Below are positions 18,579 through 28,206 of a DNA stretch of 64,000 nucleotides, piece by piece. Source of the DNA: Lachnospiraceae bacterium UBA7205 (GTDB lineage: Bacteria > Bacillota > Clostridia > Lachnospirales > Lachnospiraceae); the NCBI GenBank assembly GCA_002490665.1, contig DKUL01000056.1, forward strand, positions 30,305-94,304. Direction: 5' to 3'. How positions within the stretch are numbered: position 1 is the first letter of the stretch; the number at the start of each line of letters is the position of its first letter. The notes under the pieces were generated by a model. The model did not search any database and was not told where the DNA came from. It worked only from the letters and a program-made list of their open reading frames with translations. The position numbers and the translations under genes are program-made.

Positions 18579-19661
18579 TCACATATTCAACTTCTTTCTA
18601 TTACAATCTTCACACAACATCTGCAAATTGTCATCGACCGTCTTTCCTCCCTTGCTCCAAGGTGTAATATGGTCTCCCCGCATTTTCTCAAATTCAAAGT
18701 GCTTATGACACATATTACAGATGCCCCTTTGATACTCATATATTCTCCGTTTTTGGCTTTCGATAAATGCCCTTATATTCAGGCAGCGTTCTTCTCCTGA
18801 CAATACAAACTCATAAATACCTTTCTTATTGGTAACATCATCATCCATCATTAAATCTGCAATACAATTTTCTAATTCGTTCGTATCATATAGGTTTGAA
18901 CCATATGTATCATACAACTTACCCCAATCAATACCCTTCATTTCCTTGCGGTATTTAGGAAATGTCAACATAACCCAATTGATAACATTCTGAAAATATG
19001 TCCATAGTTCATTCGCATTTGGATCATGCTGGTGTACGGACATATATTCTTCAATATTGCCTTTATTTTTCCAACTAATGGCAGTCTGCAAAATTTCTTG
19101 CCGTATCGGTGAACCCATTACATATTTGCCGGACAAATTATAAGCTGCACATTGAGTTTTGCTGAAAATGCATTTTGCAGACGTCAGCCATGTTCCAGTA
19201 TAAACTGCGTTTCTTAATTCCTGATCTGTTAGCCTTTCCCCCGCAATATTGATAATCTTGAACCAATCAAGTTTTTCCTTATCATTTCCCTCACAAAAAT
19301 ATATCATACACTGATAATCAAGAATCTGTTGTTGCTCCGTTACTGTCAGGTTATGAAATGTTCAATTATTAACGGAGAAATCGCCCGCAACATATTGACA
19401 AACGCTAATTGTCCTCTGCTGACCGTCTAAGATTTCAAACGTTCCATCATCATTTTTTACCCAGTACATAACATTTAACGGAAAACCTTTCATTATTGTA
19501 TCAATGACGGCATTCCTTTTCTTTTCGTCATAAACAAATTCACGCTGATATTTTGGACGGATATTCAATTTCCCATTATAACCAATAACCCCTTCCTCTT
19601 GGTTATCCACATATTTTTCCGCTATTTCTTTTATGGTTATTTCATAAAGTTCAATTTTCAT
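18579..19661 (-). pseudogene. DUF262/HNH (GmrSD-like) protein interrupted by an in-frame TGA
   Basis: One frame of 361 codons cut by TGA at 19364-19362. The first 99 residues carry the DUF262 nucleotide-binding motifs (KYQREFVYD, ILDGQQRTIS). The remainder, beginning in frame with T-F-H-N-L, continues the DUF262 helical part and ends in an HNH nuclease (CNMCHKHFE, GDHITPWSKGG, NLQMLCEDCNRKK). ATG 19661 has AGGAGA ahead of it. GmrSD-type proteins cut modified phage DNA using nucleotide hydrolysis plus an HNH site; this is a short relative. A re-start at ATG 19307 would give an HNH-bearing fragment without the DUF262 motifs. A TGG, CGA or GGA codon changed to TGA, or a sequence error, would explain the break. 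Confidence 0.8.
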
Positions 19662-19840
19662 TTCTTGATTCTCCTAATAAATATCCTGCTATATAAAGAT
19701 CGAACACACGACTTGCCATTCGTATAATAAGAGCCTTTTGTAGGCTTACCTACAAGCATAGGATTTCCATTTTTTTTGCCTGAACTTCTACGTCCATATT
19801 ATATTTGAAAGTTCTTGCAAAATACACTATATATGCGAAG

Positions 19841-20353
19841 TTATTTTTCCGTTCTCAGCAGAGAATACATCTTCATGTCAATAACTTTACCATTTTTTAC
19901 AGCATTGCTCCTCAATGTACCCTCATACTGGAATCCCGCCTTTTCAAGCACTCTGCAAGACGCTTTGTTGTATGCAAATGGTTCCGCGTAAATACGGATA
20001 ATATCACTTTTTTCAAAAACATATTCACAAATTTGCGTTACTGCTTCGGTCATTATACCTTCACCCCAGTATTTCTCGGCAATATAATATCCCAGCTCGG
20101 CAGTCTGCCTATGAATATTTTCCTGTCTGAAAACACCTATGCTCCCCACCGCCTTGTCATCTACTATAATCGCAAAAGCAAAAGTTTCATTTTCATCGGC
20201 GGAAATCATCGAAGAAATATAATCTAATCCATCCTGCTCTGTATAGGGATAGGGCAGTCCGTCCCGGAGATTATCTTGTATCTTTCTATTGGAGAGGGCT
20301 GTTGCCAAATCTTTTGCATCTGATAATTTCCATTTTCTTATTTTGCAGACCAT
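19841..20353 (-). CDS. GNAT family N-acetyltransferase (RimJ/RimL type)
   Basis: 170 residues from ATG 20353 (GGGAGG 12 bases upstream); an upstream extension to 20464 runs inside the preceding membrane-protein gene and is rejected. It has the acetyl-CoA fold: an AELGYYIAEKYWGEGIMTEA stretch (beta4 and the pyrophosphate loop), then RIYAEPFAYNKASCRVLEKAG, a sequence typical of RimJ/RimL-type acetyltransferases that act on protein N-termini or small amines. It follows the four-helix membrane protein by about 7 bases, so they are likely co-transcribed. Substrate unknown. Confidence 0.85.
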   Translation of the reverse strand: MVCKIRKWKLSDAKDLATALSNRKIQDNLRDGLPYPYTEQDGLDYISSMISADENETFAFAIIVDDKAVGSIGVFRQENIHRQTAELGYYIAEKYWGEGIMTEAVTQICEYVFEKSDIIRIYAEPFAYNKASCRVLEKAGFQYEGTLRSNAVKNGKVIDMKMYSLLRTEK

Positions 20354-20360
20354 TTTCCTT

Positions 20361-20795
20361 TTATTCCTCCCTGTCACTTGCAGTTGTTCTGTTTCTTTGT
20401 ACCAGCAATTTAGCCCCCAAACAAAAAGCAAAATTACCAAGCAATATAAAAAACAACCATACATAATTCCAATACATCGAATTCACATCAAACATCCACA
20501 TTAAAAGTTTGTTCCAAAATTTTAATCCCATTGCAATCGCAAATAAATCGAACAGCACATAAATGCCACCAAATAAATATATCCATCTCCACCAGTAGTT
20601 GTTATATTGGTTTCGCACAAATGTAACCATTCCTACAATACAGAGTACAGCCAGTATGCCCATTAATATATAATAAAATAATCCCCTGCCTTCCAATACA
20701 CCAATCCAAAAATCGGCATAAGAATTTTTATCTACTAGTCCCCATATTCTATGTAAATGAAATAAACCAAAAAACATAAAAAATATGGCTCCCAC
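20361..20795 (-). CDS. Small polytopic membrane protein
   Basis: About 144 residues with four hydrophobic segments (near 1-15, 40-60, 70-90 and 108-128), rich in Trp and Tyr, and a short polar C-terminal tail. I do not recognise the family. The start is uncertain: GTG 20795 has only a weak ribosome site, and ATG 20777 seven codons in is possible. It directly precedes the GNAT gene, and both are on the minus strand. Likely an inner-membrane protein of unknown role. Confidence 0.6.
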   Translation of the reverse strand: MGAIFFMFFGLFHLHRIWGLVDKNSYADFWIGVLEGRGLFYYILMGILAVLCIVGMVTFVRNQYNNYWWRWIYLFGGIYVLFDLFAIAMGLKFWNKLLMWMFDVNSMYWNYVWLFFILLGNFAFCLGAKLLVQRNRTTASDREE

Positions 20796-21064
20796 TCTAA
20801 TATTTTCTTTTCCACTATATGATATTCCCCTCTAAGCCAGAAAACAGCTTGCCTGCTAATTGATAAATACCAGTTGTAGATTTGATTATATCACTTTCAT
20901 TCACCATTTTCTACAAAAATATAGGGCATGGCAACCGCCACACCCCATATTTCTTATCGTTCCAACTGCGCCCATACTCTCTCCCGGCAATCCGGTAACT
21001 TTTGTCCGATTGTTTTCAATAGCTTGTCCAATCATTATGATTTTTCAGATTGTGGCTGTGCTCA

Positions 21065-21766
21065 TCATTCCATGTCCCCCATGGCATCCTCACCCAAATC
21101 CTCAAACAGCTTCTCCTCGGCATCATCCCCGATGCTATTTTCATCATCCTCGATTTCCTTCTGTGCCGACTGCGCCCTGTTGTCGTCCGCAATGGCACGC
21201 ATGATGCGGTTGATGTCCTCCGGCGTAAACATCGAGATTGCCTGCGCCAGGTCACCCAGGTTATCCCTGTTCACCATCAGGCTGCCGCCGCCCTCAAGGG
21301 GAATTGTCAGCACATCCTTACTGCTGCTCATATCGCCAAGGCAGATGGCATTTTTCTCATAGTCACACACAAAATCGACGCCCTTATAAGAAATCACGCC
21401 GTTTTCTGCCAGATTGTCATATGGACAGGTCTTGTATGTCCCGGTTAACTTTTCCAGATAATAGTTACGCTTTGTGCTCTCACTGTGCATATCGAGATAC
21501 AGGCTGTCCGTTCCCTTTTTCTTTTCCAATGCCTCTTTTTCCAGCATCTCCTTGCGCCGCTCCTGCTCCAGTCGTACCTCTTCATTATTTTTGTCGACCT
21601 TGTCGAGCAGTTTATTCCACTCCTTCACTGTAAAAGTCGCGCTCCCTATCGAAAAAGTCGGCTCCGTCTCCCCATTTTTAATCTTCTTGGCAATCTCACT
21701 TTTCCTGTTGCTGATACACTCCATCAGCTCCTGTCTCGTCATTTTCGCAACCTGACCGATTTCCAT
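21065..21766 (-). CDS. Hypothetical coiled-coil protein
   Basis: 233 residues from ATG 21766, preceded by AGGGGG; an in-frame ATG at 21823 lacks a ribosome site. Residues 25-85 are highly charged and probably helical or coiled coil (VRLEQERRKEMLEKEALEKKK). A middle part contains ICLGDMSSSK and LTIPLEGGGSL, and the last 40 residues are strongly acidic. No signal peptide or membrane segment is visible. I do not recognise the family. It lies just downstream of the cardiolipin synthase region on the same strand. Confidence 0.6.
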   Translation of the reverse strand: MEIGQVAKMTRQELMECISNRKSEIAKKIKNGETEPTFSIGSATFTVKEWNKLLDKVDKNNEEVRLEQERRKEMLEKEALEKKKGTDSLYLDMHSESTKRNYYLEKLTGTYKTCPYDNLAENGVISYKGVDFVCDYEKNAICLGDMSSSKDVLTIPLEGGGSLMVNRDNLGDLAQAISMFTPEDINRIMRAIADDNRAQSAQKEIEDDENSIGDDAEEKLFEDLGEDAMGDME

Positions 21767-21829
21767 CCGCAATTCCCCCTCAGATATAATTTCATTTGCT
21801 ATATATATCGTGCAGATGGACAAAATTGT

Positions 21830-23359
21830 TTACAGCAGCGGTGACAAAACCTTGAGCGCAGCCTGCATGATTTTATTGCCGACCGGACGTTTCTGCCAGT
21901 TTTCCAGCTTCATCTCCTCGCACGCGCCAAGCGTCCTGTTAAAATCCTCCTTCATGTCCATGACGGCATCCACCTCGCTTAAAAATGCGCCGCATTCATA
22001 GTGGAGATAAAAGCTCCTGTAATCCGTATTGATGGTTCCGCAGATTGCACACTCATCATCCGCAATTACATTCTTGGCATGGATGAAACCAGGCTTGTAC
22101 TCATAAATATGGACGCCGCCCTCCATCAGTTTTCCATAATTTGAGACATTTACCATGTAAACATACCACTTGTCATAAATCCGCGGTACAATAATCCGCA
22201 CATCCACGCCGCTCTCGGCAGCGTTAATCAGGTCATCACGCATACTCTGGTCAAGGACAAGGTATGGCGTCGTAATATAGACATAATCCCGTGCCTTGTT
22301 AATCATCCTGGTATAGACGCCTTCTATCGGATTATGGGGATTGCGGTGAGGACCTCCCATAAACGGCTGCACATATCCGGATTCCTCCACGTGTATCTGG
22401 GGCTTATAATCCGCATCATTGATTTCCACATCCCCATTTGCGATGCGCCACATATCCAGGAAAAAACAGGTAAAGCTGTACGCGCCGTCACCGCAGAGCC
22501 GGATTCCTGAATCCTTCCAGTGTCCGAAGCGCTCGATGTAATTTGCGTACTCATCCGCCAGGTTAAAGCCGCCCGTATAGGCAATGTTTCCGTCTATCAC
22601 CGTTATTTTCTTGTGGTTCCTGTAATTAAATGTCATCCTTGTCACATCGCGGTGAATGGGATTAAAAATACTCATCTCAATCCCTCGGTTTTTCATGTCC
22701 CTGCGAAATGCCTGCGTGTTAATCCGAAGCGTCCCGAAATCGTCAAACAACAGCCTGACTGTGACGCCCTCCTTTGCTTTTTCCGTCAGAACGTCAAGAA
22801 TATCGCTCCACACCTTTCCATCCGATACGATAAAGTACTCCATGAAAATAAATTTTTCCGCTTTCCTAATGTCCGCAAGCATTGCCGCAAGGACATCCTC
22901 ACCCAGCCCGTAATAGCTTACCTTCGTATTATTATAAATCGGAAAACCCGCTTTCCTGAGATATCTGCTAATCTGCACCTTATTCGGATGCTGCTTCTCC
23001 AGGTCCTGCACAATGCTCTCGTCCTGGCTGAGACTGCGCATCATGTGGGTATCGTATTCCCTGAGCCGTCTGAAGTATCTGGAATTTGTCCGCTTGCGCC
23101 CCCACATAAAATACAGGAACAGACCCGCGACCGGCAGCACAAGGATGATGACAATCCAGCTCATCTTGTAGGATTCCGCGTTGTTTACAAGCGCAAATAC
23201 CGTAATCACGCTCACAATTTCCAATATAAAATAGACAATGATGGAATATCTCATCAGATACATGGCAAGAAAAATCATGATGCCAATCTGTAAAAAAAAC
23301 GCGATTCCCACTGTGACGGCGCGCAATATGCCATAATACTTACTTCTCACGATTCCCAT
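21830..23359 (-). CDS. cls: Cardiolipin synthase (phospholipase D family)
   Basis: 509 residues from ATG 23359 (GGAAAGGA upstream); a longer frame to 23482 lacks a ribosome site. The N-terminus has transmembrane segments, including MIFLAMYLMRYSIIVYFIL and IVIILVLPVAGLFLYFMWGR. Two HKD motifs follow, HKKITVID near 249 and HAKNVIAD near 426, each with the G/S residues of the PLD fold. It joins two phosphatidylglycerols to cardiolipin plus glycerol at the membrane. Length and layout are typical of Firmicutes Cls. It stands alone, downstream of and divergent from nagB. Confidence 0.9.
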   Translation of the reverse strand: MGIVRSKYYGILRAVTVGIAFFLQIGIMIFLAMYLMRYSIIVYFILEIVSVITVFALVNNAESYKMSWIVIILVLPVAGLFLYFMWGRKRTNSRYFRRLREYDTHMMRSLSQDESIVQDLEKQHPNKVQISRYLRKAGFPIYNNTKVSYYGLGEDVLAAMLADIRKAEKFIFMEYFIVSDGKVWSDILDVLTEKAKEGVTVRLLFDDFGTLRINTQAFRRDMKNRGIEMSIFNPIHRDVTRMTFNYRNHKKITVIDGNIAYTGGFNLADEYANYIERFGHWKDSGIRLCGDGAYSFTCFFLDMWRIANGDVEINDADYKPQIHVEESGYVQPFMGGPHRNPHNPIEGVYTRMINKARDYVYITTPYLVLDQSMRDDLINAAESGVDVRIIVPRIYDKWYVYMVNVSNYGKLMEGGVHIYEYKPGFIHAKNVIADDECAICGTINTDYRSFYLHYECGAFLSEVDAVMDMKEDFNRTLGACEEMKLENWQKRPVGNKIMQAALKVLSPLL

Positions 23360-23646
23360 CTCAAACAATATCCTTTCCAACGAAAGTATATATAGTAAAC
23401 GGCAAATATTTTTGTCAGTTACTATAAATTTTACTTCCATATATTGTGTGAAAATTATATCATAATATGTTTCCATACTCAATACGAATTATTTATCCTG
23501 AATCTTATCACTTATTTTGTCACTTTTATCATTATCTTGTCATTCCGCCCCGCTTCCCTTGTAATCCTTTATTTTCACTGATATACTTATATAACCCATA
23601 TCGGAATAAGTACAATACCAATCAACAATGAAAAGGAGAGGGATTT

Positions 23647-24378
23647 ATGAACATTATCAAAGCAGAAGATTACAACAAAATGAGCCGCATGGCGGCAAAC
23701 TTCATTGCCGCACAGGTTACCTTAAAACCAGACTGTGTACTGGGACTTGCCACGGGTTCTTCCCCTGTCGGAACGTATCAGGAATTAATCCGGCGCTATG
23801 AGTCAGGAGAACTTGATTTTTCAAGGGTAACCAGCATCAACCTGGACGAATACAAGGGTCTTTCACCGGAAAATGACCAGAGCTACCGTTATTTTATGAA
23901 CACGAATCTCTTTGACCATATCAATATTGACAAGGCACGCACCCATGTGCCAAATGGTCTGGAAGAAAACGCCGAGAAGGCATGTGCAGACTACAATGCA
24001 TTGATTGAACAGTGCGGCGGTATTGACCTGCAGCTTCTGGGTCTTGGAAACAATGGACACATCGGATTTAATGAACCGGATGCGTCTTTTGCCAAGAAAA
24101 CCCATTGCGTGGATCTTGCAGCAAGCACCATTGAAGCCAATGCCCGTTTCTTCCAGTCCATGGATGAAGTTCCCAGACAGGCGTACACCATGGGCATCCA
24201 GTCCATTATGCAGGCGAAAAAAATTCTGGTAATTGTGAGCGGAGCGGGGAAAGCTAATATCGTGAGGGACGCTTTTACAGGTCCGGTCACACCCCAGGTT
24301 CCGGCTTCCATCCTACAGATGCATCCGGATGTGACGCTCATTGGAGACAAGGATGCCCTGAGTCTTTTACAGGTTTAG
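23647..24378 (+). CDS. nagB: Glucosamine-6-phosphate deaminase NagB
   Basis: 243 residues, the short allosteric-free length usual in Firmicutes. LATGSSPVGTY (phosphate loop), SINLDEYKGL (catalytic Asp region) and LGNNGHIGFNEP are intact. It converts glucosamine-6-phosphate to fructose-6-phosphate plus ammonia. AAAAGGAG precedes ATG 23647. nagA follows after 25 bases, giving the order nagB-nagA. The pair converges with the transporter and chitobiose phosphorylase run, completing a GlcNAc catabolic route. Confidence 0.95.
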   Translation: MNIIKAEDYNKMSRMAANFIAAQVTLKPDCVLGLATGSSPVGTYQELIRRYESGELDFSRVTSINLDEYKGLSPENDQSYRYFMNTNLFDHINIDKARTHVPNGLEENAEKACADYNALIEQCGGIDLQLLGLGNNGHIGFNEPDASFAKKTHCVDLAASTIEANARFFQSMDEVPRQAYTMGIQSIMQAKKILVIVSGAGKANIVRDAFTGPVTPQVPASILQMHPDVTLIGDKDALSLLQV

Positions 24379-24403
24379 CACATTATATAAAGGAGCAAAT
24401 ACG

Positions 24404-25564
24404 ATGATTATTAAAAACGGACTGGTATTTACAGAGGAAAATACATTTCTCCCCCTGTCTGTTGTGACGCAGGGAGATAAGATTACTTCCCTGGTTTCGG
24501 GCAACACTGTTCTGCCAGTGTCAGAAAATGACACTCCTGTCATTGACGCGGCGGGATGTTATGTGATTCCGGGGCTTACGGACGTTCATTTCCACGGATG
24601 TGACGGCTATGATTTTTGTGACAACAGCATGGAGGCGGTAAAAGCGATTGCCGCCTTTTCCCTGAAAAACGGCGTGACCTCCATCTGCCCTGCCACGATG
24701 ACAATGCCCACGGAAACCCTGGACGGCATCTGCCAGACAGCGGCAGCATTTTCCTCGGAACAGGCACAAAAACATATGGATACGGATTTTGCCGACTTTG
24801 TGGGCATCCACATGGAAGGACCTTTCATCAGCAGGGAAAAGAAAGGGGCACAAAACGAGGCGTATATCCTTTCCCCGGACGGGGAGCTCGTGGAACACTG
24901 GATGGCGCTTTCCGATGGGCTGGTGAAGCTCATATCCTTGGCGCCGGAGCTTCCAAACGCCCTGCCCTGCATTGAAAAATATAAGGATAAGGTGACGTTC
25001 TCCCTCGCCCACACCGGGGCGGACTATGCTACAGCCAAGGCTGCGCTGGATGCGGGAGCCAGCCATGTGACCCACCTATATAACGCCATGCCGCCTTTCC
25101 ACCACAGGGACAGCGGCGTCATCGGCGCGGCATCCGACACGCCTGACTGCTATGTAGAGCTGATTTGTGACGGGCTGCACATTTCCGCTCCGGTCGTGCG
25201 CGCCACCTTCCGGCTTTTTGAAAACCGTGTCGTCCTCATCAGTGACAGTATGCGCGCCACAGGAAAACCCGACGGCACATATACCCTGGGAGGACAGGAG
25301 GTCACCGTGGTCAAAAACAAGGCAACCCTGGCAGACGGCACCATTGCCGGCAGCGTCACGCCGCTGTTCCAATGCATGAAGACTGCCGTTTCCATGGGAA
25401 TTCCCCTGGAGACCGCCATTGCCGCCGCCACCATCAATCCCTGCCGCTCGATAGGAATCGATAACCTTTACGGCAGCATCACGCCGGGAAAGAAAGCACA
25501 TTTTCTCCTTCTGGACAAGGAAACACTTGATATCAGACACATTATAAAAGGTCAGCTGCTATAA
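24404..25564 (+). CDS. nagA: N-acetylglucosamine-6-phosphate deacetylase NagA
   Basis: 386 residues of the amidohydrolase fold. Metal and active-site residues are visible: HFHGCDGYDF (HxH), HMEGPFIS (Glu), SLAHTGA, HLYNAMPPFHH and the catalytic Asp in LISDSM. It removes acetate from GlcNAc-6-phosphate to make glucosamine-6-phosphate, the substrate of NagB encoded 25 bases upstream. AAGGAG precedes ATG 24404. The stop codon falls inside the left side of the terminator loop, so transcription ends at once. Confidence 0.95.
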   Translation: MIIKNGLVFTEENTFLPLSVVTQGDKITSLVSGNTVLPVSENDTPVIDAAGCYVIPGLTDVHFHGCDGYDFCDNSMEAVKAIAAFSLKNGVTSICPATMTMPTETLDGICQTAAAFSSEQAQKHMDTDFADFVGIHMEGPFISREKKGAQNEAYILSPDGELVEHWMALSDGLVKLISLAPELPNALPCIEKYKDKVTFSLAHTGADYATAKAALDAGASHVTHLYNAMPPFHHRDSGVIGAASDTPDCYVELICDGLHISAPVVRATFRLFENRVVLISDSMRATGKPDGTYTLGGQEVTVVKNKATLADGTIAGSVTPLFQCMKTAVSMGIPLETAIAAATINPCRSIGIDNLYGSITPGKKAHFLLLDKETLDIRHIIKGQLL

Positions 25565-25575
25565 GCTGACCTTTT
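25546..25575. terminator. Bidirectional terminator between nagA and the response regulator
   Basis: A 12-bp stem (AAAAGGTCAGCT and its complement) with a T run on the plus strand and an A run on the left separates two convergent genes. Confidence 0.85.
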
Positions 25576-25587
25576 TATTCTTTTTCG

Positions 25588-26370
25588 CTATTCTTCTCTC
25601 CTGCCATTCTTCTCACTCTTCATCTGATTCCGGAATTCATTTGCGGACAATCCCGTATATTTTTTAAATACTCTGGAGAAATGCGCCATATCCAGAAAAC
25701 CGACCTTTTCCGCAATATCCCCGATTCGCAGGGAAGGCTCCCACAGAAGCTCCTTTGCCTTTTCAATCCGGACATGGTTCAAGATATCGGAAAAGCTTTT
25801 CTCCACATGCTGGTTCAAAACCTTACTCAGGTGCCACTGGCTCACATACACATGGTCCGCGACATCGGAAAGCTTTAATTTTTCCATGTAATTTTCTTCA
25901 ATGTACTTGACTGCATTCTGTGCAATAAAGCTGCCTGCCGCGGCAGCTTCCTCCGGTTCCTGTACGCTTTTTTCCTCCTGCGCGCTTTCTTTCCTGCCAG
26001 ACAAATTCTGTACCATAACCGAAACCGCTTCTTCGAGCTCGTCCATCTTGGAGGGCTTGAGCAGAAAGCGCGTCACCCCAAGGCGTATCGCCTCCCTGGC
26101 ATATTCAAAGTCCCGAAAGCCGGTGAGGATGGCAATCTGCATATGGGGATGCTCGGATTTCAGTGCGGCAATCATGGTAAGCCCGTCCATCCCCGGCATC
26201 CTGATATCGGAAAAAAGGATATCGGGATTTTCCCGCTGGATGACTTCTATCCCTCCCTGACCGCTTTCTGCCGTCGCCACGACCTTGCAGTCCCATTTCT
26301 CCCAGGGGACTGCCTTGGACAGTCCCTCCACAATAATCGGTTCATCATCAATAATTACAACCTTGTACAT
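25588..26370 (-). CDS. YesN-type response regulator (receiver plus AraC HTH)
   Basis: 260 residues. The N-terminal receiver has DDE near 9-11, the phosphoacceptor Asp in LFSDIRMPGMDG near 56 and the KPS Lys near 106. The C-terminal 100 residues are an AraC-type double helix-turn-helix (KLSDVADHVYVSQWHLSK, then IGDIAEKVGFLDMAHFSRVFKKYTG is the classic second helix). It is the partner of the YesM-type kinase at 29728-31497. Together they should induce the intervening ABC importer in response to an external sugar. It lies 10 bases after the second permease, so it is in the same operon. Confidence 0.9.
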   Translation of the reverse strand: MYKVVIIDDEPIIVEGLSKAVPWEKWDCKVVATAESGQGGIEVIQRENPDILFSDIRMPGMDGLTMIAALKSEHPHMQIAILTGFRDFEYAREAIRLGVTRFLLKPSKMDELEEAVSVMVQNLSGRKESAQEEKSVQEPEEAAAAGSFIAQNAVKYIEENYMEKLKLSDVADHVYVSQWHLSKVLNQHVEKSFSDILNHVRIEKAKELLWEPSLRIGDIAEKVGFLDMAHFSRVFKKYTGLSANEFRNQMKSEKNGRREE

Positions 26371-26380
26371 CTTTATAACT

Positions 26381-27238
26381 TTACCCCTTTACAGCGCCTG
26401 CCGTCATACCTTTTATAATATACTTCTGCATGAAGATATATACAATGAGTACCGGAATTACGACCAGGGAAACCGCAGCAGCCATAAGTCCGTAGTCCGT
26501 ACCTTCGTTGGAGGTCAGTTCATTTAAGAGCCTTGTAATCGCCATGATATCAGGTCTTCTTAAGAAGAACATCTGGGTAAACAGGTCATTATAGCTCCAG
26601 AGGAAGGAGAAAATTGCCACTGTTGCAAAAGAAGGCTTTGTCAGCGGGACAATCACCTTGAAAAATATCTGTATCGATCCGCACCCTTCCATAAAAGCAG
26701 CTTCCTCCAGCTCGATGGGCAGACTCCTGATATACCCTGTCAGTACGATGATTGCAAAGGATAGGTTTCCTGCTACCTGGGGCAGTATCACAGACAGCAT
26801 GGACAGCCACCAGTTCTTTGTTCCGGCAATCCCCCACGAAGCCTCCATGGTATACACCGGAATCACTGTCGCAAATGCCGGGAACATCATTCCGGCAACC
26901 ACAAGCATGTATAATGTATTCTTCAACTTAAAATGATACCGCACTAATGCAAAAGATGCAAGACCTGCCAGTAAAATTACAATGGCACAGACCATGGAGG
27001 AGATAAAAATACTGTTTTTGTAAGCGCCGAAAATATTTAAGTTCGTAAAAGCTTTTCTGTAGTTTGCAAGGGTAAACAGCTCACCCATGGGTAAAGCAAA
27101 CGAATTTTCCAATATCTTGTTCTTTGCCTTAAATGAGTTTAAAACAACCCAGATAATGGGGTAAACCGTTGTAAGCGCCCAGAAGCACAGAAGAGTGTAT
27201 ATCACTGCCATGGGCACTGAAAATTTACGCTTTTTCAT
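26381..27238 (-). CDS. ABC sugar transporter permease (MalG/LacG type)
   Basis: 285 residues with six membrane segments and the EAA loop for the ATPase (ELEEAAFMEGCGSIQIFFKV near 190). It belongs to the CUT1 carbohydrate importers, with the second inner-membrane subunit encoded directly upstream. Its ATPase is not encoded here and is probably a shared MsmK/MsiK-type subunit, as usual for CUT1 systems in Firmicutes. The neighbourhood suggests an oligosaccharide of GlcNAc as cargo. Confidence 0.9.
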   Translation of the reverse strand: MKKRKFSVPMAVIYTLLCFWALTTVYPIIWVVLNSFKAKNKILENSFALPMGELFTLANYRKAFTNLNIFGAYKNSIFISSMVCAIVILLAGLASFALVRYHFKLKNTLYMLVVAGMMFPAFATVIPVYTMEASWGIAGTKNWWLSMLSVILPQVAGNLSFAIIVLTGYIRSLPIELEEAAFMEGCGSIQIFFKVIVPLTKPSFATVAIFSFLWSYNDLFTQMFFLRRPDIMAITRLLNELTSNEGTDYGLMAAAVSLVVIPVLIVYIFMQKYIIKGMTAGAVKG

Positions 27239-27250
27239 ACTTATCCCCCC

Positions 27251-28138
27251 TTAATAATCTTTCTCTTTAAAGATTGCATTGACGATTCTTGATAATACCA
27301 CACCCAGGATTACAATCATGACCGCAAGGGCGCATCCATAATCCACATCCTTGACAATCATGGTCTGATAATACATATAGGTTCCTGTGAGGAATGTTGA
27401 TTTTAAAGGCATTCCCTTAGGGAACATGGTCCAGGGAAGGTCGAATACCTTCAGGGAACCGGTAACTGCCAGCACAACGCAGGTACACAGTACATTATGT
27501 AAGAGCGGAACGGTGATATACCAGATTCTCTTAAGCCTTGTGGCTCCGTCAATGGCAGCCGCCTCGTAGAGCTCCTCGGAAATGTTGTTCAGCCCTGTGA
27601 CAATAATGACAAAGTAAAATCCGACATACTGCCACATAACAGGAAGCATCATTGTAAACAATGCCCATTTTTCACTTTTCCAGTCAATAAGCTCCTGCCT
27701 TCCAAACATTGTAAGAAGCTGGTTTATCATACCTGTATCATACAAGAATATCAGGTTAAACAAAAGACCAAGCGCCGTTGCCGACACGACAATCGGGAAG
27801 AAAAACAGGGTTCTGAATACTTTTGCCCCGCGCTTGATATTATCTACCATAAGAGCCAGTAACAGGGCGATTCCCACCTGGCCAAAAATGGTCACAATGG
27901 TCATAATCAAGGTATTTTTCAAGGAAGTCCGTACATTTTCATCTGTAAGCAGCTTTGTATAATTGGAATACCAAGGTTCGTTCCATACCTCCCCTGAGGT
28001 ACCCAGCTGCTTTATCTTCATACAGCTGTCCACGATGTTCTTAAAAAACGGAAAGTATAAAAACACAATCATAAAGATAAATGCCGGAAGTAGAAACAGA
28101 AATAATGGTTTTTTATTTTTATAAATATTTGCTCCCAT
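27251..28138 (-). CDS. ABC sugar transporter permease (MalF/LacF type)
   Basis: 295 residues with six membrane segments, an N-terminal FLFLLPAFIFMIVFLYFPFF helix and an EAA loop (ELYEAAAIDGATRLKRIWYI). It is the first permease of the CUT1 importer and pairs with the next gene, 12 bases on. A stem-loop between the binding-protein gene and this gene (28160-28186) probably lowers its expression relative to the binding protein. Confidence 0.9.
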   Translation of the reverse strand: MGANIYKNKKPLFLFLLPAFIFMIVFLYFPFFKNIVDSCMKIKQLGTSGEVWNEPWYSNYTKLLTDENVRTSLKNTLIMTIVTIFGQVGIALLLALMVDNIKRGAKVFRTLFFFPIVVSATALGLLFNLIFLYDTGMINQLLTMFGRQELIDWKSEKWALFTMMLPVMWQYVGFYFVIIVTGLNNISEELYEAAAIDGATRLKRIWYITVPLLHNVLCTCVVLAVTGSLKVFDLPWTMFPKGMPLKSTFLTGTYMYYQTMIVKDVDYGCALAVMIVILGVVLSRIVNAIFKEKDY

Positions 28139-28159
28139 ATGTTCACCCTCTTTTTTATG

Positions 28160-28186
28160 AATGCCGGAGAAAAAATCTCCGGCATT
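28160..28186. promoter_or_regulatory. Intercistronic hairpin in the ABC operon
   Basis: A perfect 11-bp stem (AATGCCGGAGA) with a 5-base loop and no T tract on the minus strand, so it is more likely an mRNA-stabilising or attenuating structure than a full terminator. Its position after a binding-protein gene fits differential expression. Confidence 0.65.
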
Positions 28187-28206
28187 TAATCAACAGTGTA
28201 CTCTAA

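Noticed and set aside
11420..19661. Prophage
   Set aside because: The Tcm protein resembles a phage-associated family, but there is no integrase, capsid, portal or lysis gene and no flanking att repeat.
19690..19765. tRNA-like segment with GTTCGATC
   Set aside because: The arms around it do not pair into a T stem or acceptor stem, so no tRNA or tRNA-end attachment site can be claimed at the island edge.
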